This document shows, piece after piece, positions 1-4,853 of a stretch of 13,031 nt of DNA (positions within the stretch are counted from its first letter, which is position 1; each line of letters starts with the position of its first letter). Position numbers and translations under genes: made by a program. A model generated the notes under the pieces. It saw nothing but the letters and a program-made list of their open reading frames with translations, ran no database searches and had not been told where the DNA came from. Origin of the DNA: Clostridiales bacterium (GTDB lineage: Bacteria; Bacillota; Clostridia; Lutisporales; Lutisporaceae); the NCBI GenBank assembly GCA_012522255.1, contig JAAYKT010000166.1, positions 1-13,031 of the forward strand, read 5' to 3'.

Positions 1-15
1 GAAGAAGTGAAATAA
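1..15 (+). CDS. 3' end of an upstream gene (partial)
   Basis: The first five codons of the window read Glu-Glu-Val-Lys-stop, and the stop codon directly abuts the ATG of the ferredoxin-like gene. This back-to-back arrangement suggests the tail of an upstream gene translated in the same operon. Five codons are too few to identify it. By analogy with clostridial loci in which etfB precedes a ferredoxin-bearing etfA, an EtfB or acyl-CoA dehydrogenase subunit is possible, but that is inference only. Confidence 0.4.
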   Translation, partial: EEVK

Positions 16-222
16 ATGAAAGTCAGTATAGTGGATGAAAAATGTAGAGGTTGCAGATTTTGTATGAAGGCCTGTCCTTTTGGCGCAATAAAAATGGTTG
101 GGGGGAAGGCAGTAATAAATTATGATAAATGTACTTTTTGCGGTGTTTGTGAGTTAGCATGTAAATTTGAAGCGGTTCTTTTTGACAGAAATGATGCTAC
201 AAATACACAACAATATACATGA
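16..222 (+). CDS. 2[4Fe-4S] ferredoxin-like protein
   Basis: A 68-residue electron carrier expected to bind two [4Fe-4S] clusters in the cytoplasm. Cysteines 10, 13, 16 and 20 form C-x2-C-x2-C-x3-C-P, and cysteines 39, 42, 45 and 49 form the second motif, where Lys replaces the usual Pro. Both halves have the expected length for a bacterial ferredoxin fold. The sequence around the motifs (ACPFGAIKM, KAVINYDKC, ACKFEAV) is closer to the N-terminal iron-sulfur extension of clostridial EtfA proteins than to classic stand-alone ferredoxins; this is from memory of the family. After residue 54 the protein ends in a polar, unconserved tail (NDATNTQQYT). The ATG abuts the preceding stop, so translation is probably coupled. 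Crotonase and Hbd downstream suggest a role in passing electrons to or from a flavoprotein acyl-CoA dehydrogenase. It may be an independent ferredoxin or the remnant of a truncated EtfA. Confidence 0.85.
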   Translation: MKVSIVDEKCRGCRFCMKACPFGAIKMVGGKAVINYDKCTFCGVCELACKFEAVLFDRNDATNTQQYT

Positions 223-240
223 AAATTTTTTAATTAACAA

Positions 241-315
241 ACCATTAGTCTTGTAACTCAGCAATCGCATCAAATACAATAATCTGCTATTATGGATTAT
301 AGTATGAACAGTAAC
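241..315 (+). repeat. Dispersed intergenic repeat, copy A (near full length)
   Basis: This 75-bp segment matches 12186-12263 closely: positions 250-286 differ from 12195-12231 at a single base. Shared blocks are TTGTAACTC, GCAATCGCATC and CAAATACAATAATCTG. The right part is more diverged but still alignable with one 3-base gap, and it ends in GTAAC. It starts 18 bases after the ferredoxin stop and ends 40 bases before the crt start. It has no coding potential that I can support. Confidence 0.8.
251..280 (+). promoter_or_regulatory. Promoter-like -35/-10 pair inside repeat copy A
   Basis: TTGTAA (251-256) and TACAAT (275-280) are separated by 18 bases. They match the sigma-A consensus at 4/6 and 5/6 positions. 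If used, transcription would begin near 287 and give crt a leader of about 70 nt. The same pair is conserved in copy E. The two hexamers are also partly an inverted repeat (TTGTA/TACAA), so they could be the feet of an RNA stem rather than a promoter. Confidence 0.4.
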
Positions 316-355
316 AATTTTTCACAAAAAAATATAAAAAAGGAGGTAAAATTTA

Positions 356-1135
356 TTGGCTTTTAAAAATCTTTTATTAACCAAAGATGGAAACGTTGCG
401 ATACTAACAATTAATCGTCCCAGGGCTTTAAATGCATTAAATATGGAGACATTAAAAGAGTTGGATTCGGCAATCAAAGATTTGGAGAAAGATGAGGATA
501 TTTTTGTTATTATCATTACGGGTGAAGGAAAGGCATTTGTAGCCGGTGCTGATATAGGCGAGATGAAGGTAATGTCAGTTGAAGAGGCAAGGGAATTTGC
601 AATATTCGGTTCAAATATTTTTAGAAGAATAGAGCTCATGGATAAGGCAGTTATAGCAGCAGTTAATGGATTTGCACTTGGAGGCGGTTGTGAACTGGCT
701 ATGTGTTGCGATATAATTCTGGCGAGCGAAAAGGCAAAATTCGGGCAGCCGGAAACAGGCCTTGGAATTACACCGGGATTCGCAGGAACTCAGAGGTTAA
801 GTAAAATAGTAGGTATAAAGAAAGCAAAAGAATTGATATTTACTGCGGGAATTATCGGTGCCGACGTAGCTGATAAAATAGGATTGGTGAATCATGTGGT
901 GCAACAGGATGAGCTAATGCCTAAAGCTCTTGAAATGGCGAAAACCATTGCATCAAAGGGGCAGATAGCTGTTAAATATGCCAAGGTTGCGATAAACCGA
1001 GGTATAGAAATAAACATGGACTCAGGTGATGCAATGGAATCAGAGCTGTTTGCTTTATGTTTTGCAAATGAAGACCAGAAAGAGGGCATGTCCGCATTTT
1101 TGGAAAAACGAAAAGCTGATTTTAAAAATAAATAG
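356..1135 (+). CDS. crt: Enoyl-CoA hydratase / crotonase (3-hydroxybutyryl-CoA dehydratase)
   Basis: A 259-residue crotonase-fold enzyme that reversibly hydrates crotonyl-CoA to 3-hydroxybutyryl-CoA in the cytoplasm, as in clostridial butyrate formation or beta-oxidation. The start is TTG at 356, nine bases after AGGAGG (341-346); no in-frame ATG lies nearer that site. The CoA-binding/oxyanion loop AGADIGEM is at residues 63-70. The second oxyanion glycine lies in GFALGGGCEL (105-114). The two catalytic glutamates are Glu113 and Glu133 (GQPE), 20 residues apart as in rat Glu144/Glu164. Length is normal for the bacterial family. The next gene is hbd, which catalyses the adjacent step, so the pair works in sequence. 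No clear terminator separates them, although a repeat copy lies in the 185-bp gap. Chain-length specificity cannot be read from sequence; the short-chain assignment rests on the hbd neighbour. Confidence 0.93.
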   Translation: MAFKNLLLTKDGNVAILTINRPRALNALNMETLKELDSAIKDLEKDEDIFVIIITGEGKAFVAGADIGEMKVMSVEEAREFAIFGSNIFRRIELMDKAVIAAVNGFALGGGCELAMCCDIILASEKAKFGQPETGLGITPGFAGTQRLSKIVGIKKAKELIFTAGIIGADVADKIGLVNHVVQQDELMPKALEMAKTIASKGQIAVKYAKVAINRGIEINMDSGDAMESELFALCFANEDQKEGMSAFLEKRKADFKNK

Positions 1136-1210
1136 GATTATAAAATAAGCTTTGTTTTATATTGTTTTATACAATTCAAAATTTATAATCAAGAAAAAAG
1201 GTGGTTTTGT

Positions 1211-1258
1211 CAAATAAAATAATCTAATGTTATGGATAAGCTATAGTGAGAAATGTAA
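1211..1258 (+). repeat. Dispersed intergenic repeat, copy B (right half only)
   Basis: This 48-bp segment aligns with the right two thirds of copies A and E: CAAATAAAATAATCT, then GTTATGGATAAG, then CTATAGTGAGAAATGTAA. The left block (TTGTAACTC...CGCAT) is absent and is replaced by unrelated A/G-rich sequence. It ends 62 bases before the hbd start. The internal dyad ATCTA / TGGAT (1222-1226 with 1233-1237) is kept, with different bases from copy E. Confidence 0.65.
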
Positions 1259-1320
1259 GCCGTTAGGTTTTGCAAATAGGTTTAAAAATTTAAAAGATAA
1301 AAATGAATGGAGGTATAAAT

Positions 1321-2160
1321 ATGAAAATATTTGTATTGGGTTCCGGAACTATGGGAACCGGTATAGTGCAAACCTTTGCCCAGGCAGGTATAGAGGTCAC
1401 TATGAGAGAAAGAACACCAGGTAAAGGCATGAAAATCATAGAAAAAGGTTTGGACAGACAAGTATCAAGAGGCAAAATGAACGAGGAAGAAAAGGCGCGT
1501 ATTTTGGGTAACATTAAGTCTGCACAGGAATTGGAAGCTGCAAAAGATGCAGACATTATTATTGAGGCTGCTGTGGAGGAAATGAATCTAAAGAAAGAAT
1601 TGTTTGCAGAACTTGACAAGATTTGCAAAGATGGCGCAATATTAGCGACAAACACTTCTTCACTATCCATCACTGAGGTGGCAAGCGTGACTTCAAGGCC
1701 TGAGAATGTTATAGGTATGCATTTCTTTAATCCGGTGCCTGTGATGAAATTGGTGGAGGTTATTAAAGGTATTGCAACTTCACAAGAGACAAGAGACAAA
1801 TTGTTTGAAATAGCCAAGATGTTGGGTAAAACGCCTGTAGAGGTAGAAGAAGCCCCGGGTTTTGTAGTAAACAGGATTCTTGTACCTATGATAAATGAGG
1901 CTGTGGGAATTTTGGCAGATGGTGTGGCAACAGCGGAAGATATTGACGAGGCGATGAAATTAGGCGCGAATCATCCTATCGGTCCTTTGGCTTTAGGCGA
2001 TTTGGTAGGCAATGATGTTTGCCTGGCTATTATGGATGTTTTGTATGATGAGTTTGGTGATTCTAAATACAGGGCTCATCCGCTTCTTAGGAAGATGGTG
2101 AGGGGGAACCTTCTTGGACGCAAAACCGGTAAAGGATTTTATGATTACAGTAGAAAATAA
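1321..2160 (+). CDS. hbd: 3-hydroxybutyryl-CoA dehydrogenase
   Basis: A 279-residue cytoplasmic oxidoreductase that interconverts acetoacetyl-CoA and 3-hydroxybutyryl-CoA with NAD(P)H. The N-terminal Rossmann motif GSGTMGTGI is at residues 7-15. NTSSLSITEVA (111-121), GMHFFNPVPVMKLVEVI (132-148) and PGFVVNRILVPM (179-190) are family signatures. Ser113, His134, Glu146 and Asn184 align by spacing with human Ser137, His158, Glu170 and Asn208. The C terminus (GRKTGKGFYDY) is complete. I chose ATG 1321, seven bases after GGAGG (1309-1313); an in-frame ATG at 1303 would put that site inside the gene. The residue after the second Rossmann strand is Glu30, in a loop (RERTPGKGMK) unlike the RDI of classic clostridial Hbd. 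This touches the cofactor-selecting position, but NADH versus NADPH preference cannot be settled here. A strong terminator follows, so it is probably the last gene of its transcript. Confidence 0.95.
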   Translation: MKIFVLGSGTMGTGIVQTFAQAGIEVTMRERTPGKGMKIIEKGLDRQVSRGKMNEEEKARILGNIKSAQELEAAKDADIIIEAAVEEMNLKKELFAELDKICKDGAILATNTSSLSITEVASVTSRPENVIGMHFFNPVPVMKLVEVIKGIATSQETRDKLFEIAKMLGKTPVEVEEAPGFVVNRILVPMINEAVGILADGVATAEDIDEAMKLGANHPIGPLALGDLVGNDVCLAIMDVLYDEFGDSKYRAHPLLRKMVRGNLLGRKTGKGFYDYSRK

Positions 2161-2167
2161 TTATAAC

Positions 2168-2203
2168 AGGGCTGTTTCTATGAGGAGACAGCCTTATTTT
2201 TTT
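2168..2203 (+). terminator. Rho-independent terminator after hbd
   Basis: GGCTGTTTC (2170-2178) pairs with GAGACAGCC (2185-2193) as a 9-bp stem with one G-T pair and the loop TATGAG. Outer A-T and G-T pairs (2168-2169 with 2194-2195) can extend it. It is followed by TTATTTTTTT (2194-2203). It starts eight bases after the hbd stop. Confidence 0.92.
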
Positions 2204-2259
2204 GATTAAACTTAAAAACACTAAACTGCCATAGTAACAAAATTGGATGGGGTAAAGTT

Positions 2260-2309
2260 CAAATACAATAACCTGTATTAAAGAAAAGTTATAGTGAGGA
2301 TAGTGACAT
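2260..2309 (+). repeat. Dispersed intergenic repeat, copy C (degraded)
   Basis: It opens with CAAATACAATAACCTG, which matches copies A and E at 15 of 16 bases. TTATAGTGAGGATAGTGACA follows, comparable to the right end of copy B (CTATAGTGAGAAATGTAA). The central dyad is poorly preserved. The left block cannot be aligned with confidence, although a GTAAC lies at 2234-2238. It ends about 40 bases before the proposed hom promoter. Confidence 0.5.
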
Positions 2310-2349
2310 TGACTTCGTAATCTGCCTGCCACTTTTATCCCTCAACCTA

Positions 2350-2378
2350 TTGAAAACCCCCGGCAGAACTGATAGAAT
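2350..2378 (+). promoter_or_regulatory. Sigma-A-like promoter for hom
   Basis: TTGAAA (2350-2355) and TAGAAT (2373-2378) are 17 bases apart, each matching its consensus at 5/6 positions. This predicts a start near 2385 and a leader of about 78 nt. The position fits a gene that follows a terminator. Confidence 0.6.
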
Positions 2379-2398
2379 GTTTATTATGGGAATACTCG

Positions 2399-2419
2399 TG
2401 TGTGCAAAGGACGTACACA
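2399..2419 (+). other. Small hairpin in the hom leader
   Basis: TGTGTGC (2399-2405) pairs with GTACACA (2413-2419), seven pairs including one G-T, around a 7-base loop (AAAGGAC). No T-run follows, so it is not an intrinsic terminator. It would lie in the leader of a transcript started from the promoter at 2350-2378. Function unknown. Confidence 0.4.
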
Positions 2420-2462
2420 ACATGATAAAAGATAACAACTAAATACAATGGGGGTTATAAAA

Positions 2463-3758
2463 ATGACAAAGGATAAAATAAAAATAGGTATAATGGGTTT
2501 TGGAACTGTCGGTACAGGAGCATATGAAATATTGAGAAAAAATGAAGATGCTTTAAAAAAACAAATAGGTGCAGCTATAATTGTTGAAAAAATACTTGTT
2601 AAAGATTTAAACAAAAAAAGAGCGGTCTTTGTACCTGATGAATTGTTGACAACAAATGCGGATGATATATTGGAAAATACGGAAATAGATATTGTTGTTG
2701 AATTAATGGGAGGTGTTGAACCGGCTTATTCATATATTATAAAAGCATTAGACAATTGTAAACACATAGTTACTGCAAATAAAGAATTACTTGCTAAAAA
2801 AGGTAATGCAGTTTTTGAAATTGCTGACAAAAAAGGTCTTGCAGTTGAATTCGAGGCCAGTGTTTGCGGCGGAGTGCCTGTTATCAAAGCCTTTAGGAGA
2901 ACATTGAATACAGATAGAATAAATAGGATTATGGGAATAGTCAACGGTACCACTAATTATATTTTAACCAAAATGGCTGAGGAAGGCAGTGATTATGAAG
3001 AGGTATTGGAGGAGGCTAAAGCAAAAGGTTATGCGGAAACAGATCCTACTGCAGATGTCGAAGGTTATGACGCCGCTTATAAAATGGCAATCTTGGCTTC
3101 CATCGGATTTCACATGAATGTTGATATAAATAAGGTCAGCCGTGAAGGAATATCAAACATAAGTAAGAGGGATATAGAATATGGAAAGGATTTAGGATGG
3201 ACTATTAAGCTAATAGGTATGGCTCAGGAAATAGATGGCAAGGTTGAGGTTGGAGTAAGCCCGATGATGTTGCCTGCGGCACATCCTATGGCGACTGTAG
3301 GCGGTGTTAATAATGCAGTATTCGTAAACTCTGAATCTGTCGGAGAATTAATGTTTTACGGCCCCGGGGCTGGGCAAATGCCTACAGGGAATTCCGTTGC
3401 ATCGGATATTGTTGAAATAGCCAAACAAATTGCCTTAGGCAATAAACAGCTGCTTGACTGTGATTGTAATGAAAACAAGGAATTTATGGATGAAGTGCAT
3501 TCTTGTTATTATATCAGAATGGATGTAGAGAATAGACCCGGTGTTTTTGCAAAAATTGCCGGTGTTTTCGGCAACTTTGAAGTCAGCCTGGAATCGGTTT
3601 TGCAGAAAAAAACAAAAGGTGAAAGTGCGGAAATTGTGTTAATTACATCAAAGGTTAATGAGAAGAGCCTTAAAAAAGCGGTAGATTCCATTAAGGCCTT
3701 GGATGTTGTTAACCAAGTATTTAATGTGATAAGGGTTGAGGGGAATGGAATGAATTAG
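2463..3758 (+). CDS. hom: Homoserine dehydrogenase with C-terminal ACT domain
   Basis: A 431-residue cytoplasmic enzyme reducing aspartate semialdehyde to homoserine, at the branch to threonine, methionine and isoleucine. The nucleotide-binding motif GFGTVGTG is at residues 12-19, VELMGGVEPA at 79-88 and VTANKELLAKKG at 103-114 with the active-site Lys107. NGTTNYIL is at 161-168. DPTADVEGYDAAYK (194-207) carries catalytic Asp203 and Lys207. Residues about 349-425 (YYIRMDVENRPGVFAKIAGVF onward) form an ACT domain, which in related enzymes mediates threonine feedback. This is the full three-domain bacterial form. The ATG at 2463 lies eight bases after GGGGG (2450-2454); an in-frame ATG at 2448 would precede the ribosome site. 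No aspartokinase, thrB or thrC is adjacent, so the gene appears to be a single-gene unit with its own promoter. Identification is secure. Confidence 0.96.
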   Translation: MTKDKIKIGIMGFGTVGTGAYEILRKNEDALKKQIGAAIIVEKILVKDLNKKRAVFVPDELLTTNADDILENTEIDIVVELMGGVEPAYSYIIKALDNCKHIVTANKELLAKKGNAVFEIADKKGLAVEFEASVCGGVPVIKAFRRTLNTDRINRIMGIVNGTTNYILTKMAEEGSDYEEVLEEAKAKGYAETDPTADVEGYDAAYKMAILASIGFHMNVDINKVSREGISNISKRDIEYGKDLGWTIKLIGMAQEIDGKVEVGVSPMMLPAAHPMATVGGVNNAVFVNSESVGELMFYGPGAGQMPTGNSVASDIVEIAKQIALGNKQLLDCDCNENKEFMDEVHSCYYIRMDVENRPGVFAKIAGVFGNFEVSLESVLQKKTKGESAEIVLITSKVNEKSLKKAVDSIKALDVVNQVFNVIRVEGNGMN

Positions 3759-3770
3759 GCAGTATGTATA

Positions 3771-3799
3771 TTGTTTAATATTAGCCTCTTTGCTATAAT
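3771..3799 (+). promoter_or_regulatory. Promoter and overlapping dyad upstream of the EamA gene
   Basis: TTGTTT (3771-3776) and a perfect TATAAT (3794-3799) are 17 bases apart. An imperfect inverted repeat, AATATTAGC (3777-3785) with GCTATAATATT (3792-3802, two unpaired bases), covers the spacer and the -10. That is a layout seen for repressor sites, but it could be chance in A/T-rich DNA. The hom stop is only about 12 bases upstream, so the transporter can be transcribed separately from hom. Confidence 0.55.
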
Positions 3800-3830
3800 A
3801 TTGCTTGTGCATTAAATCGATGGGGGCTGG

Positions 3831-4712
3831 GTGGTATTGGAATTAGAGAAAAACGCCTTGGAACTCAAGAAAGCAAAGGCTTATCTTGAAATTTTAGGTA
3901 CTGCTTTTGCATGGGGGCTAAGTGCGGTACTGCTTAAAATGAATATAGAAAATGTGGCGCCTTACCATTTGTTAATGGGCAGGTTTTCAGTAGCCGCTAT
4001 TTTTATTTTTGCCATGAGGCCAAAGTCAGTTAAGCAGATTAATAAAGAAGTTTTAAAAGCGGGTGTTCCTTTAGGAGTAATGGTTTTCATTGCTTATTCA
4101 TTTGGGGTTGTATGTTTAAAATATACATCTGCCTCAAAGTCTTCTTTTTTGGTCTCACTTTCGGTATTGTTTGTTCCACTTTTAGAAATAATCATCAAAC
4201 GTAAAATAATATCGAAATGGACTTTTGTCAGTATATTTTTATCAGTGATTGGATTAAGGCTTATTTCCGGTATGGATGGGGCTGGTTTTAATATTGGCGA
4301 TACATTTGCTATTTTAAGCGCCTTATTTTATTCAATTTATATTATTATGATGGATAGAATGGGCAAAGATTTTGATGAAATAGTCCTTACATTTATACAA
4401 CTTTTTGTTGTAAGCGTATGCAGTACAATTGCCTTATTTATATTTGAAGACTTCAATTTTGAATCATTAATGAATATATGGCCTACTATATTTTTAATTG
4501 GGATCTTGTGTACAGGCATGTCAACTTTATTTCAAACAAGAGCGCAAAAAGTCGCGAGTACTGAAAGTGTGGGAATTTTACTTTTGGGTGAGCCTTTATT
4601 TACATCTATATTGGCGTTTTTCATTCTAAAAGAAACCATTTTGGCAAGCGGTCTTTTGGGAGGCGCATTGATTATCTTTTCGTTAGTAATCGCCATAATT
4701 AAAAAAATTTAA
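3831..4712 (+). CDS. EamA/DMT-superfamily membrane transporter
   Basis: A 293-residue inner-membrane protein with about ten hydrophobic segments, arranged as two repeated five-helix EamA halves (roughly residues 16-145 and 155-293). Landmarks are FAWGLSAVLLK in helix 1, YTSASKSSFLVSLSVLFVPL at the end of the first half, and AQKVASTESVGILLLGEPLF with FFILKE in the second half. These are typical of the drug/metabolite transporter superfamily. Members export or import amino acids, other metabolites or drugs; the substrate cannot be predicted. The hom gene just upstream makes an amino-acid exporter conceivable, but the separate promoter weakens that link. The start is uncertain: GTG 3831 lies four bases after GGGGG (3822-3826), while TTG 3837 lies ten bases after it. 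The protein ends in a short basic tail (AIIKKI). Confidence 0.88.
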   Translation: MVLELEKNALELKKAKAYLEILGTAFAWGLSAVLLKMNIENVAPYHLLMGRFSVAAIFIFAMRPKSVKQINKEVLKAGVPLGVMVFIAYSFGVVCLKYTSASKSSFLVSLSVLFVPLLEIIIKRKIISKWTFVSIFLSVIGLRLISGMDGAGFNIGDTFAILSALFYSIYIIMMDRMGKDFDEIVLTFIQLFVVSVCSTIALFIFEDFNFESLMNIWPTIFLIGILCTGMSTLFQTRAQKVASTESVGILLLGEPLFTSILAFFILKETILASGLLGGALIIFSLVIAIIKKI

Positions 4713-4720
4713 AGTAAAGT

Positions 4721-4749
4721 CAGATACCAAACTTATGGTGAACTGTAAC
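4721..4749 (+). repeat. Dispersed intergenic repeat, copy D (right end remnant)
   Basis: CAGATACCAAACTTATGGTG followed by AACTGTAAC resembles the right end of copy E (CAGATAACTATGGTG, then TGAATTGTAAC), with small gaps. Only about 29 bp can be aligned, so homology is plausible rather than certain. Its CTGTAA can pair with TTACAG at 4760-4765. It begins eight bases after the stop of the transporter gene. Confidence 0.4.
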
Positions 4750-4788
4750 CTAAACCTTTTTACAGGTATGTAATCGGGTGTATTTTTA

Positions 4789-4817
4789 TTGAATAAAAGA
4801 CATGTTTATTATAATAT
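4789..4817 (+). promoter_or_regulatory. Promoter candidate for the pcrA-ligA-gatCAB operon
   Basis: TTGAAT (4789-4794) is followed by overlapping -10 options: a perfect TATAAT at 4810-4815 (15-base spacer) or TAATAT at 4812-4817 (17-base spacer). It is the only good promoter candidate before the helicase gene and would give a leader of roughly 30 nt. Confidence 0.5.
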
Positions 4818-4853
4818 AAAGGGAGCGGAAGAAAGAATATATTGGAGGACATG

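Larger units (their letters stand above)
2161..2462 (+). other. Intergenic region between hbd and hom (302 bp)
   Basis: No gene is visible here. It holds, in order, the hbd terminator, a degraded repeat copy, a sigma-A-like promoter, a small hairpin and the hom ribosome binding site. No T-box, lysine or other known leader signature was recognised ahead of this amino-acid gene. Confidence 0.7.

Noticed and set aside
223..355. Frameshifted remainder of etfA after the ferredoxin domain
   Set aside because: None of the frames I read in this gap shows EtfA-like sequence. The gap is A/T-rich and largely occupied by repeat copy A.
1141..1180. Terminator after crt
   Set aside because: ATTGT/ACAAT at 1161-1175 is only a 5-bp A/T stem and has no T-run after it, so crt and hbd may well be cotranscribed.
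1227..1424. Short + strand open frame running from the crt-hbd gap into hbd
   Set aside because: It begins inside repeat copy B and overlaps the well-supported hbd gene in another frame, with no ribosome site.
1290..1817. Long open frame on the minus strand opposite hbd
   Set aside because: It mirrors a clearly conserved gene, has no ribosome site of its own and its translation shows only low-complexity Ser/Ile/Phe-rich sequence typical of an antisense shadow.
2437..2447. AAATACAAT before hom as another repeat copy or a -10 box
   Set aside because: The match to the repeat is only about nine A/T-rich bases, no -35 fits, and it lies three bases from the ribosome site, too close for a -10 of this gene.
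2204..2462. T-box, lysine or SAM riboswitch in the hom leader
   Set aside because: I looked for the T-box AGGGTGG-type core, long paired helices and an attenuator with a T-run and found none. The only T-rich terminator belongs to hbd upstream.
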